Assembly: GCA_038230215.1 (NCBI GenBank)
Contig: JBBRNR010000001.1
Location: 1 to 64,000 of the forward strand
Direction: 5' to 3'
Origin: DASVRZ01 sp038230215
GTDB taxonomy: Bacteria > Verrucomicrobiota > Verrucomicrobiia > Chthoniobacterales > DASVRZ01
Length of the DNA: 64,000 nt
Every line of letters begins with the position of its first letter. Position 1 is the first letter of the stretch. Shown here one piece after another: positions 42,373-53,520 of this stretch. A program made the position numbers and the translations under genes. A model generated the notes under the pieces. It saw only the letters and a program-made list of their open reading frames with translations, did no database searches and was not told where the DNA came from.

Positions 42373-42846
42373 ATGCACAATTTCTCCCGGCTCGCCCTCG
42401 CTGTTTGGGCGTCGATCTTTCTCTACGGTTGCGGCGGCGCGCCGTATCGCGGCTATAAAACAGCGGGTTATCACGTCGGCGGCCAATGGTATCAACCGAT
42501 GAGCCCTCAGGAAGCAGTCGGCTACACCGAAGAGGGACTCGCCTCGCATTATCACGAGGGATTTCTCATTTTCCCCGGCCACGATGCGCTCGATGGCAGT
42601 CTCTATCCTTGGAGCAGCGGGGCCGCGCACAAAACCCTCCCGCTCCCTTGCGTCATCCGCGTGACAAACTTGAAAAATGGACGTCACGTCCAAGTCCGCG
42701 TGACGGATCGCGGGCCGTTCATTCGCAACCGCATCCTCGACGTGACCTCGCCCGTGGCGAAAAAACTCGGCTTCTACGATGAGGGCCTTGCCCGAGTCCG
42801 GCTCGAAGTCATCAGCGTCGGTGATGGGAAATACCGGATTCCTTAA
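42373..42846 (+). CDS. RlpA-like septal ring lipoprotein (DPBB domain)
   Basis: Envelope lipoprotein: signal ending in the lipobox LYGC at residue 18 (MHNFSRLALAVWASIFLYGC), then a double-psi beta-barrel. The RlpA pattern is seen in EGLASHYHEG, a gap with LDGSLYPWSSGAAHKTLPLPCVIRVTNLKNGRHVQVRVTDRGPFI, and NRILDVTSPVAKKLGF with the conserved Asp. RlpA proteins cleave naked peptidoglycan glycan strands at the septum. Length 157 covers only the DPBB part; there is no SPOR domain. ATG 42373 gives the lipoprotein signal. The insertion before the GxxTAHK-like SSGAAHK is slightly longer than usual. Confidence 0.88.
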   Translation: MHNFSRLALAVWASIFLYGCGGAPYRGYKTAGYHVGGQWYQPMSPQEAVGYTEEGLASHYHEGFLIFPGHDALDGSLYPWSSGAAHKTLPLPCVIRVTNLKNGRHVQVRVTDRGPFIRNRILDVTSPVAKKLGFYDEGLARVRLEVISVGDGKYRIP

Positions 42847-42852
42847 GGCTGG

Positions 42853-43608
42853 TCAGCGCCGCACCCAGATCGTTGCCTGCGCGATGCTCCATTGGTATTT
42901 ACGGGAGTGTTCGCGGATGAGAAAGGGCAGGTCCTTCGTCTTCAGCAGGAGAAAATCGGGCAGCTCGAGTTGCAGTCGCTCGTAAGTCGTCACGGCGCGC
43001 TCGTTTTCGTAAAAACCACCGAGCCAGTTCGCTTGAGGGGTGTATTCCTCCAGCCAGGTGTAGGGCGAGGTGAGAATGAGCTGCCCACCCGGTTTCACCA
43101 ACGCGGGCAACTGGCGTAGCAAACGCAGCGGATCCGGCAGCCGGTCGATCAAATTGGCCGCGTGAACAACATCAAACTCGCCCAAGCCCACCCGCAAATG
43201 CATGGCGTCGCCGACCTCGAATTGGACCCGGTGACCGTTGATCTCCGAGGGTAGAAAATTTCGCAGCGCCGTCGCGAGGTGACCTTCTTCGCAGCGGTTA
43301 AACTCCGCGTAACCCGACTCCTTCACCGCCTTGGCTGCAGCGATAAAACGCTGGGAGAAATCGACTCCGATCACTTCCTCGCAATGCCTCGCCAGCTCGA
43401 AACTCGACCGTCCGACGGCGCACCCCAAGTCCAACGCGCGGGCCGGTTTTGGCAGTAAATCCGATTGCAAGGTCTGCGACACAGAACGCACGGCGAAGTC
43501 CGCATAAAGCGCCATCTCCGGCACTCCAGACGGGATCACCTGTTCCGGGGATGCATAGTGAAAAAGGAGATATTCCGCCAGCAGTTTGTCCGTCTCGTAG
43601 GGATTCAT
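42853..43608 (-). CDS. Stand-alone methyltransferase of the OvoA C-terminal (4-mercaptohistidine N1-methyltransferase) type
   Basis: SAM-dependent methyltransferase closely patterned on the C-terminal domain of ovothiol synthase OvoA. It shows MNPYETDKLLAEYLLFHYAS, ALDLGCAVGRSSFELARHCEEVIGVDFS (SAM motif I and acidic loop), VQFEVGDAMHL, DVVHAANLIDRLPDPLRLL, GGQLILTSPYTWLEEYTPQ and the end PFLIREHSRKYQWSIAQATIWVR. The iron-dependent sulfoxide synthase half of OvoA is absent here and not next door. ATG 43608 matches the family start; ATG 43623 is five codons earlier. It ends a few bases before the converging RlpA-like gene. Methylation of a thiol-histidine is inferred from the family only. Confidence 0.82.
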   Translation of the reverse strand: MNPYETDKLLAEYLLFHYASPEQVIPSGVPEMALYADFAVRSVSQTLQSDLLPKPARALDLGCAVGRSSFELARHCEEVIGVDFSQRFIAAAKAVKESGYAEFNRCEEGHLATALRNFLPSEINGHRVQFEVGDAMHLRVGLGEFDVVHAANLIDRLPDPLRLLRQLPALVKPGGQLILTSPYTWLEEYTPQANWLGGFYENERAVTTYERLQLELPDFLLLKTKDLPFLIREHSRKYQWSIAQATIWVRR

Positions 43609-43649
43609 GGGAGTTCCATTCATATCTGAAAGTGGACGGGCCGCCAAAG

Positions 43650-43684
43650 CAAAACGCCCGGCGGATTTCTCCGACGAGCGTTTG
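43650..43684 (-). terminator. Probable terminator of ppdK
   Basis: Between ppdK and the methyltransferase gene, CAAAACGC with an inner GGCGGA on one side pairs with TCCGACG and GCGTTTG on the other, with a 4-base loop and two mismatches. On the minus strand it ends in GTTTTGCTTT. Confidence 0.5.
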
Positions 43685-43706
43685 CTGATTTGAATGGAAG
43701 TCCGCT

Positions 43707-46556
<2,850 letters not shown>

Positions 46557-46681
46557 AAAAGTTAGGAGATAAAAGTTCGCTAGGATGACGGGGAAACGAA
46601 ATTAGCAAAACGACACGGGGTGTCAACGCGGCGTTTGACGGCCGACTCAGATAGCAATCTGGAAATGCCAAACGCCTTTTC

Positions 46682-46891
46682 CTAAGCATTCGCGGGGGTC
46701 GCGCTGACCAGCACATCGCCCAGCATTCCCGTAAATTCCGCCAGTCCAGTGCTCGGGATGATGATCGTGTTCCGCCGCCCGTGCGCCTCCTCAGTGATGC
46801 GCAAAAAGCGTCCGCGTTCGTTCTCTCGATACTCGATAAAAAAATGCTTCCTCTCCACCTGCAACTCACGCGACGCAATGACGTTATCCAT
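46682..46891 (-). CDS. Small PUR-domain (DUF3276-type) nucleic acid-binding protein
   Basis: A 69-residue protein: VIASRELQVERKHFFIEYRENERGRFLRITEEAHGRRNTIIIPSTGLAEFTGML. The pattern (E-x-V-x-R-K-x-[FY]-[FY], then NxRGRFLRI, then I-I-[IV]-P) is a single bacterial PUR repeat as in Borrelia BpuR, which binds DNA and RNA as a dimer. It would be cytosolic. It sits upstream of ppdK on the same strand with a 125-base gap, and might be regulatory. No other domain is present. Confidence 0.85.
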   Translation of the reverse strand: MDNVIASRELQVERKHFFIEYRENERGRFLRITEEAHGRRNTIIIPSTGLAEFTGMLGDVLVSATPANA

Positions 46892-46949
46892 TTGAAACCC
46901 TTTTGTTAAAATATACGTAACTCGGCACTAGCTATTTATATGGCTCTTT

Positions 46950-48026
46950 TCACGCCGGTTCCGCTGAGTTGATCGCATTGATTAACAACCGCAGCCGCCC
47001 AAAATTCCGACGGTGCGGAGAAAAAATCAGCCGCGGCAAATGCGCCAGTGCCGGTTCATTCGCCTCGATTTCCAAGGCGGGACCCTGGGTGATTTTCTCG
47101 CCTTGCAGCAGATCGACAAATTCACTTTCCATTCGGCCGACTGCGTCAGGCGCGATGGCTTTTTGCAGACGCAGCACCAACTTCTGCCCGACCCAGCGCG
47201 CCGAGTGGTAGTTGCTGTAAAACTTCACGATCTCCGACACCGCGGCGTCCACATTGTCCGTGATCGAGAAGAGATGGAAATCATCCGCCGAGACCAGTCC
47301 CTGCTTCAGTAAATGATTCCTCATAAACTCGACCATGGTCTGCCAGAAGTCGCCGCCGGGTTTGTTAATGAGGACGACTGGCAGTAGCCGCGCCTTCCCG
47401 GTTTGCATAAGCGTCAGACACTCAAACGTCTCATCCATCGTCCCCAGTCCGCCCGGAAAACAGGCCAGCGCGTGGGTTTCCTTCACGAAATTCAGCTTCC
47501 GGGTGAAGAAATAATTGAAGTTGATCAGCTTGCTGTCGCCCTCGATGAAACGATTAGCCCGCTGCTCGAAGGGCAGCCGAATGTTCAGTCCGAAACTGTG
47601 TTCGCGTCCCGCGCCCTCATTCGCCGCGCCCATGATTCCGTCGCCTCCGCCGGTGATCACCATGTAACTCCGCTCGGTCATTTTTCGGGCGAAATCGACC
47701 GCGCACTGATAATCCTCCGCTGTCGCAGGCGTGCGCGCTGAACCGAAAACGGCCACCTTGCGGACGCCGTGATACGGCGCAAAAACCTTCGCCGCGTAAC
47801 GCAATTCCTTGAGCGAGCGGTTGAATAATTTCAGATCCGCCTCGCTCACTTCCGGGTCGGCCATGCGGAGTGCGGTGCCGATCATTTCCTCGACCAGACG
47901 TGGATTTTTTCCTCCACCCCAATCTTCCACGATCTGCCGGATGCGGGTGTCGAACTCCGGCTTTCCTGTGGGATTGTGCGCGCGCGGCTGGGAGTGGTCG
48001 GGGGAGTTTTGCAAGCGGCAAACCAT
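46950..48026 (-). CDS. LOG-family (TIGR00730-type) Rossmann-fold protein
   Basis: Cytosolic protein of the lysine decarboxylase-like/LOG family; characterised members are nucleoside-5'-monophosphate phosphoribohydrolases. Both signature motifs are seen: MVITGGGDGIMGAANEGAG and ACFPGGLGTMDETFECLT (PGGxGTxxE). KVAVFGSARTPATAEDYQCA is the first beta-alpha unit. N- and C-terminal helical extensions bring it to 358 residues, longer than plain LOG proteins and similar to the PpnN-like long group. Divergently placed to the small ORF and beta-propeller protein at 48.1 kb. Confidence 0.86.
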   Translation of the reverse strand: MVCRLQNSPDHSQPRAHNPTGKPEFDTRIRQIVEDWGGGKNPRLVEEMIGTALRMADPEVSEADLKLFNRSLKELRYAAKVFAPYHGVRKVAVFGSARTPATAEDYQCAVDFARKMTERSYMVITGGGDGIMGAANEGAGREHSFGLNIRLPFEQRANRFIEGDSKLINFNYFFTRKLNFVKETHALACFPGGLGTMDETFECLTLMQTGKARLLPVVLINKPGGDFWQTMVEFMRNHLLKQGLVSADDFHLFSITDNVDAAVSEIVKFYSNYHSARWVGQKLVLRLQKAIAPDAVGRMESEFVDLLQGEKITQGPALEIEANEPALAHLPRLIFSPHRRNFGRLRLLINAINSAEPA

Positions 48027-48132
48027 TCCCCGTTTTCCGGGAAACGCACGGGAAATTTGCCCATCCCCATGGAACTCCGCCCGCCAAAACTAAAAATGGA
48101 CCACTCCCACAGAACTGATAATTTGGGAGCCC

Positions 48133-48264
48133 ATGAAAATCGCTCGCCAGGAAAATGTCTCAAGCCAGACCGGGCATGGCGTCCAGCATTCCAATGGCAG
48201 CGTCACACGCATCTCCGGCGACATTTCTGAAAGTTTTCAATACACCAGCGAGCCAGGAAGATGA
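48133..48264 (+). CDS. Possible 43-residue peptide coupled to the next gene
   Basis: ATG 48133 opens MKIARQENVSSQTGHGVQHS, continues NGSVTRISGDISESF and ends QYTSEPGR, its TGA overlapping the next start as ATGA. GGGAG lies close upstream (three bases before ATG, a short spacing). It has no hydrophobic segment. The tight coupling is the main argument; it may be only a leader ORF or chance. Confidence 0.35.
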   Translation: MKIARQENVSSQTGHGVQHSNGSVTRISGDISESFQYTSEPGR

Positions 48265-49820
48265 AACTTACGGCTTTCAGCGCCGCGCTCCTTCTGGCGG
48301 GACTAACCGGTCTAACATTCGCCTCAGAGCCGCTCCCGTTGCCCACCAATCAGATCAGTGTGGAACTCGCCGCGCCACCGCTCGATGGCACAGTTTCCAT
48401 TGGAGTTTTTGATGCTTCTAACAAGTGCATCCGGGTGCTTTCTAAAAGCGCCGACTCCGAGTCCATTCCGTCCGCGCTTAACGGATTTCTCGTCGTCTGG
48501 GACGGGCTAACATCGGACGGAACGGTCGCGCCAAAAGGCGATTACGAAATTCGCGGCGTCACAGTCGGCGACGTGACGGTGCAAGGCGAGGCGTATCATT
48601 TCAACGACTGGATCAATCCCGACAAGCCAGCCATTTCGCCGACTTCCATGCAGCTTGTGAGATTGTTAGAAAACGGCGAATTCGTGGTTTTTCAAAAGCT
48701 GGCCAACGGGCTGAATCAACTTGCCCGCTACTCTGCGAAAGGCGAGTTACAATGGAGCACAGCGACCCGCATGACATCGGTCGATCTGGCGATCAACGGC
48801 ATTAAAATTTGTCTGGCCAGCGCGGATTATCTCCAACAATTCGATCTCGAAAAGGGCGCCGTCAGCGAACCTAACAAATCGCTGCCTAACATCGTCGCAT
48901 TGGCCTCTAACTCGACTGACTTGCTCGGCATTGTTGGCAACAAATTAGTCCGCTTCGACCCCAATACTTTGGAGCCCTCGGCGCTCGCCGATCTGCCGCC
49001 CGGAACCAAACTGCTAACCTCACGAGGGGACGTCATTCTCGTCTCCGACGGCGCCAACGTTTTCCGAAAATCCGCCGATCATTTTGAGAAAATTCCTCTG
49101 CCGACACTGGACACGATCACGCGTCTAACCTTGGGAAAGGACTCCCATTTTTGGCTCACGACCCAAGGTGCTTCTCTGACAGAATTCGATGCCCAAGGAC
49201 AACCGCTGCGCAGTCTCGAACCGGAGGGCGAGGACACGTTCCTAACCTTTGACGTAAACGCCGCAGACAATCAGATCGCGCTAGTTAGCAGTCGACAGGA
49301 TCGCCAACGTTTTCGCATTCTGCAATGGACCGACACACCGACGGCCGCACTCTCTCTTTGGAAAACCAATCTGCAAAAAGATAGTCAGCCCAGCTTCGAC
49401 TTTGGGGTTGATCTGAACACTTTAAAACCCGTCGCTAGTGGCAAGCTTCCCTCGGACAAAACACTTGTCATCGCCCTGATCGATAATCCGCTCACACCCG
49501 GCGAAAAATCCAGCCTACGAGTCACATGTAACTCGATTGGCAACGAACTCTGGCTCACCACTAACGAGGGATTGCCTCTCATTCTCATCGCACCGGATTT
49601 GACTTCCAATCGCATCGCACTCATTCGCGGCAAACGCTCCGGATCACTCCGTCTTTACGCCGCCGTCCCCGGAGCCGTAGCCGAATTTTCCCTCAGCGGA
49701 CTTCAGAGCATGATGCAATTTACCAGCGAAAAAATCACCTGGCCACCTGGTCCACGTCAGGCTGCGGATGAGCAAAACGTCCCCAGCAACGAGCCCGCTC
49801 CCACTCCCGAAACCCACTAA
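48261..49820 (+). CDS. Exported protein with FlgD-like Ig domain and predicted beta-propeller
   Basis: Signal peptide MKLTAFSAALLLAGLTGLTFA, then a domain with IGVFDASNKCIRVLSKSADSES, FLVVWDGLTSDGTVAPKGDYEIRGV, which has the W-[DN]-G-x(3)-G-x-x-[AV]-x-x-G-x-Y pattern of FlgD Ig-like domains. From about residue 125 on, repeated beta-sheet-like segments (LARYSAKGELQWST, LQQFDLEKG, LVRFDPNTLEPSA, LTEFDAQGQPLRSL) look like propeller blades. The C-terminus is Pro-rich (SNEPAPTPETH). GGAAG precedes the ATG. I do not recognise a named family. It lies four bases ahead of valS. It is exceptionally dense in the GTTAG/CTAAC word. Confidence 0.75.
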   Translation: MKLTAFSAALLLAGLTGLTFASEPLPLPTNQISVELAAPPLDGTVSIGVFDASNKCIRVLSKSADSESIPSALNGFLVVWDGLTSDGTVAPKGDYEIRGVTVGDVTVQGEAYHFNDWINPDKPAISPTSMQLVRLLENGEFVVFQKLANGLNQLARYSAKGELQWSTATRMTSVDLAINGIKICLASADYLQQFDLEKGAVSEPNKSLPNIVALASNSTDLLGIVGNKLVRFDPNTLEPSALADLPPGTKLLTSRGDVILVSDGANVFRKSADHFEKIPLPTLDTITRLTLGKDSHFWLTTQGASLTEFDAQGQPLRSLEPEGEDTFLTFDVNAADNQIALVSSRQDRQRFRILQWTDTPTAALSLWKTNLQKDSQPSFDFGVDLNTLKPVASGKLPSDKTLVIALIDNPLTPGEKSSLRVTCNSIGNELWLTTNEGLPLILIAPDLTSNRIALIRGKRSGSLRLYAAVPGAVAEFSLSGLQSMMQFTSEKITWPPGPRQAADEQNVPSNEPAPTPETH

Positions 49821-49823
49821 CCG

Positions 49824-52718
49824 ATGTCCGAGATTTCAAAAACATACGAGCCCCAGGCGATTGAAGAAAAATGGTATGCCGACTGGCTAGCCAAAGATTG
49901 CTTCACCGCCGATCCCGCTTCTAACAAAGAGGCTTATTCGATTGCCATTCCGCCACCGAATGTCACCGGCGTCCTAACTCTGGGCCACGTTCTAAATAAC
50001 ACGATCCAGGACATTCTCGCCCGTCGCGCGCGGATGTTAGGAAAGGAAGTGCTCTGGCTGCCAGGCACGGATCACGCCGGTATCGCCACGCAAAACGTCG
50101 TCGAGAAATCGTTGCGCAAAGCCGGGGAAATGAAACATCGCGACGATCTCGGACGCGAGAAGCTGGTAGAAAAAATCTGGCAGTGGAAGGACGAATACGG
50201 CGGAAAGATTTTGAAGCAACTCCGCGCACTCGGAGCGTCGTGTGATTGGAGTCGCACTCGATTCACGATGGACCCGGAATACTCGGCCTGCGTCCAGCGC
50301 GTCTTCGTCGATCTCTACAAAAAAGGGATGATATACCGGGGCAAACGCATGGTGAACTGGTGCCCCGTCGCGCTCACGGCATTGAGCGATGAAGAGGTGA
50401 TCATGAAGCCAACGAATGGCTTACTCTATTACTTCAAAGTGGAAGTCGCGGACGTTCCTAACACTTTCCTAACCATTGCCACAACGCGTCCAGAAACCAT
50501 TCCCGGCGACACGGCGATTGCGGTGAATCCGAACGATGTTAGATATGCGCATCTCATTGGAAAGTTTGCGAAGCGTCCGCTGCCGCTGGAGAATCAGGCG
50601 TTGATCCCGATTGTGGCAGAGGAAAGCATCGACATCGCGTTTGGCACAGGAGTTTTGAAAGTCACTCCCGCGCACGACAAAGCGGACTTCGAAATCGGCC
50701 AGCGGCATCAACTCGAAACCATAGAAGTCATCGACCCACGCGGCGTGATGAATGAGTTGGCTGGTGCTGATCTCGCGGGTCTAGAGCGCTTTGAAGCCCG
50801 CAAGATATCCGTGGAACTCCTATCAAAACTCGGATTGTTAGAAAAACAGGAGCCTTATCAAAATAATGTCGGCTACAGTGAACGCGCCGACGTTCCGATC
50901 GAGCCGCGCCTGAGCGAGCAATGGTTTTTGAAATACCCGAGCGTGAAGGAATCCCTCGCTGTAGTCGCTGATGGTGCTATGAAGTTCTACCCCGAGCGCT
51001 GGGCGAAAGTTTACGATCACTGGCTCGGAGGTATCCAGGACTGGTGCATTAGCCGACAGCTCTGGTGGGGGCATCGGATTCCTGTGTGGAGCGGGCTGAT
51101 GCATATGAATGGCTCTGATCTTTGTAAAATTTTAAGCGGAGCCATCATGACGGGACGACTTTCGGGTATTCCTGCACACGTCATTGATGAAACAGTAATT
51201 TCTATAAATGACCGGCGATTTAACTACACTGCCACAGAGTTAAAAGAGCATTGCCTAGCATCTCCAGATTCTCACCATCAGATTGTTGTTTGCACTACAA
51301 ACGAAGATTTTGGGAACATCTTTTACACTATTGGGCTCGATAGAGACCCAGACGTTCTCGACACTTGGTTTTCCTCATGGCTCTGGCCATTTGCGACGAT
51401 GGGCTGGCCCGATAAGACGGCGACTCTCGCGAAGTTTTACCCAACAACCGACCTCGTTACTGGACCGGACATTATCTTTTTCTGGGTCGCGCGAATGATC
51501 ATGGCGGGCTTCGAGTGGATGGGTGAGATGCCGTTTCGGAACGTCTATTTCACCGGCATCATTCGCGACAAGCAGGGCAGGAAAATGTCGAAGTCGCTCG
51601 GCAACTCGCCCGATCCGCTCGACATCATTGCGAAGTTTGGAGCCGACGCCCTGCGCTTCGGTGTCATGCGTTCCGCGCCGCTCGGTTCGGACGTGATGTT
51701 CGATGAGAAAAACGTCGAACTCGGCCGTAATTTTTGCACGAAACTCTGGAACGCCGCCCGCTTTCGCCAGATGTATGAGGGCGACACGGAGGGCGAAATC
51801 AATCCCTCGCTTCTGACGAGCGACGACCGCTGGATATTACTGAAACTCGACTCAGCCATTCGCGAAATATCCGCCGCGCTCGACGAATATCGCTTCAGCG
51901 ATGCGGCGCAGGCGCTCTACCGCTTCTTCTGGAGCGAATATTGCGACTGGTATCTCGAAGCGAGCAAGGCCGCACTCGGTCGCGTCCCACTGCCGACCGA
52001 GGCGCCGATGTCGCCCGAGGAAGCGGCAGCCGCTTACCCGTTGCGTGCCAACACCCTCGCCGTCATCGACTTTATCCTCGCGCACACCCTGCGCCTCATG
52101 CACCCGTTCATGCCGTTCATCACTGAGGAACTCTGGCAAAGCCTGGGCTTCCGCGAAGAACTGCCCCCCGATCAAGGCGGCGAAACGATCATGTTTGCGC
52201 GCTGGCCGCAGCCATTCGATGCTGATTTTATCGCCCATTACGATCTAACTCCGTTGGAAAACGCCGCCGCCGTGGCGAAATACGACACCGTTCTCGCCGG
52301 ACGCAATCTGCGTTCGACTTACAACATCCCGAGCAACAAACGCGTCCGCTTCGTTCTCCAGCCGAACGAAACGCTAGCCGCGCACGATGCCGAGGTCTTG
52401 AAAATCCTCCTCAACGCCGAGTCGCTCGACATCGTTTCTAACTACGTCGCTCCACAGGGAACGCCGACAAATCTAACTCCACTCGGCCACCTTTTTCTCC
52501 CACTGGAAGGCCTCATCGATGTCGCCGCCGAACGCGAACGTCTCGGAAAAGAAATCACCAAAGTCACCGACGAACTCGCCAAAGTCCGCACCAAACTCGC
52601 CAACCCCGGATTCGCCGACAAAGTCCCCGCCGCTGTTCTCGACGAGCATCGCCAGCGCGAAGTCACCTGGCAGGAAAAACTCGCCCAGCTCGAAAAAATG
52701 CAGGCTGCTCTTGGCTAG
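49824..52718 (+). CDS. valS: Valyl-tRNA synthetase
   Basis: Class I aminoacyl-tRNA synthetase joining Val to tRNA-Val, with editing. PPPNVTGVLTLGHVLNN holds the HIGH-type motif (TLGH); LWLPGTDHAGIATQNVVEK follows. The editing domain has TIATTRPETIPGDTAIAVNP and GVLKVTPAHDKADFEIG. WCISRQLWWGHRIPVW and DPDVLDTWFSSWLWPF flank an unusual segment, then KMSKSLGNSPDPLDII is the KMSKS loop. The C-terminal arm ends in a coiled coil (ERLGKEITKVTDELAKVRTKL). Length 964 is a little above average. The part at 51110-51345 differs sharply in composition. It begins four bases after the beta-propeller protein gene. Confidence 0.97.
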   Translation: MSEISKTYEPQAIEEKWYADWLAKDCFTADPASNKEAYSIAIPPPNVTGVLTLGHVLNNTIQDILARRARMLGKEVLWLPGTDHAGIATQNVVEKSLRKAGEMKHRDDLGREKLVEKIWQWKDEYGGKILKQLRALGASCDWSRTRFTMDPEYSACVQRVFVDLYKKGMIYRGKRMVNWCPVALTALSDEEVIMKPTNGLLYYFKVEVADVPNTFLTIATTRPETIPGDTAIAVNPNDVRYAHLIGKFAKRPLPLENQALIPIVAEESIDIAFGTGVLKVTPAHDKADFEIGQRHQLETIEVIDPRGVMNELAGADLAGLERFEARKISVELLSKLGLLEKQEPYQNNVGYSERADVPIEPRLSEQWFLKYPSVKESLAVVADGAMKFYPERWAKVYDHWLGGIQDWCISRQLWWGHRIPVWSGLMHMNGSDLCKILSGAIMTGRLSGIPAHVIDETVISINDRRFNYTATELKEHCLASPDSHHQIVVCTTNEDFGNIFYTIGLDRDPDVLDTWFSSWLWPFATMGWPDKTATLAKFYPTTDLVTGPDIIFFWVARMIMAGFEWMGEMPFRNVYFTGIIRDKQGRKMSKSLGNSPDPLDIIAKFGADALRFGVMRSAPLGSDVMFDEKNVELGRNFCTKLWNAARFRQMYEGDTEGEINPSLLTSDDRWILLKLDSAIREISAALDEYRFSDAAQALYRFFWSEYCDWYLEASKAALGRVPLPTEAPMSPEEAAAAYPLRANTLAVIDFILAHTLRLMHPFMPFITEELWQSLGFREELPPDQGGETIMFARWPQPFDADFIAHYDLTPLENAAAVAKYDTVLAGRNLRSTYNIPSNKRVRFVLQPNETLAAHDAEVLKILLNAESLDIVSNYVAPQGTPTNLTPLGHLFLPLEGLIDVAAERERLGKEITKVTDELAKVRTKLANPGFADKVPAAVLDEHRQREVTWQEKLAQLEKMQAALG

Positions 52719-52783
52719 AGCGCAGCGACGACTTCCGGCTGTGAACGAACGTCTCGTTTGCTGGATACACAGACCTTCCTTTG

Positions 52784-52798
52784 ACGTCTTTAAGACGT
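52784..52798. promoter_or_regulatory. Operator-like palindrome before the VapBC-type pair
   Basis: ACGTCTT-T-AAGACGT is a perfect palindrome with 7-base arms around one base, ending seven bases before the ATG at 52805. Ribbon-helix-helix antitoxins usually repress their own operon through such sites. Confidence 0.7.
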
Positions 52799-52804
52799 GA
52801 TGGT

Positions 52805-53086
52805 ATGAGCGATGGTATGCCTACAATGACTCACCGCACCACCTTCGCCTTGGACGAGACGACGGCTCAGCGCCTCAAAACACTGGCGGCTCGCTGGCAC
52901 GTTTCGCAGGCCGAAGTCGTGCGTCGCTCGGTAGAACAAGCCAAGCAGGCGGATGCCCCGGCCCGCCCCGACCCGGCCGCGACGCTGCGAGAGCTTTTCG
53001 CCACTGGCGGGGGCCTCGATCCCGAAAAGGGCGGCACCTACATCGCGGAAGTCTATGAAGATCGGAAACAGTGGCGCGGCGAATGA
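52805..53086 (+). CDS. Ribbon-helix-helix antitoxin (VapB-like)
   Basis: A 93-residue DNA-binding antitoxin. HRTTFALDETTAQRLKTLAARWHVSQAEVVRRSVEQA is a ribbon-helix-helix domain. The C-terminal half (RELFATGGGLDPEKGGTYIAEVYEDRKQWRGE) would wrap the toxin. ATG 52805, 52817 or 52826 are all possible; the first is taken because the palindrome ends seven bases before it. The stop overlaps the toxin start (ATGA), which is the classic arrangement for coupled toxin-antitoxin genes. Confidence 0.82.
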   Translation: MSDGMPTMTHRTTFALDETTAQRLKTLAARWHVSQAEVVRRSVEQAKQADAPARPDPAATLRELFATGGGLDPEKGGTYIAEVYEDRKQWRGE

Positions 53087-53520
53087 TTTGCCTCGACGCA
53101 AATTACCTGATTGGCGGTGTCATCGAGACACGACCCGAGTCCCGTCATCTTCTCGCTTGGGCCGAAGCGGGAGAGACATTCTGCACGGCGGCTCCCGCTT
53201 GGTATGAATTTCTCTGCGGCCCGGTGTCACCTCCTCAGGTCCACACCATGCTGGCCTTTCTCACCGAAGGGATCATTGCCTTTGAGGAAACCCAGGCACA
53301 GACCGCCGCCCGTCTTTTCAATGCGGTCCAGCGTTCCCGTCGCTTGCGCGTGGACGCCATAATTGCCGCCACCGCCATCACCCAGAGAGCGCGCTTCGCC
53401 ACGCTCAAACACCGGAGAATTCAAGTTCTTCGCACTGCACGGGCTGGAGTTGGCCACTCCTCTCGAAATTTAACGGACCAGCTTTCCGTTGAATTGGTTT
53501 CGTACCGTGATGCTGGCTGA
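53083..53520 (+). CDS. PIN-domain toxin (VapC-like) with C-terminal frameshift
   Basis: Predicted RNase. Start MICLDANYLIGG has the first Asp, AAPAWYEFLCG the conserved Glu and RRLRVDAIIAATAITQ the third acidic residue. After RARFATLK the frame runs into HRRIQVLRTARAGVGHSS, which is not PIN-like. In the next frame, from about 53407 (AAA), it reads NTGEFKFFALHGLELATPLEI and stops at 53473, which is the proper family ending (TxNxxxF-x(3)-GL). One extra A thus alters the last 40 residues and removes the C-terminal acidic and Phe positions. The toxin may be inactive or weakened, or the base could be a sequencing error. Confidence 0.8.
   Translation: MICLDANYLIGGVIETRPESRHLLAWAEAGETFCTAAPAWYEFLCGPVSPPQVHTMLAFLTEGIIAFEETQAQTAARLFNAVQRSRRLRVDAIIAATAITQRARFATLKHRRIQVLRTARAGVGHSSRNLTDQLSVELVSYRDAG

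Noticed and set aside
42048..42380. Cys/Thr/Gln-rich minus-strand ORF (ETQTTVC heptads)
   Set aside because: It is a by-product of the 21-base repeats and overlaps the end of the histidine kinase; no other coding evidence.
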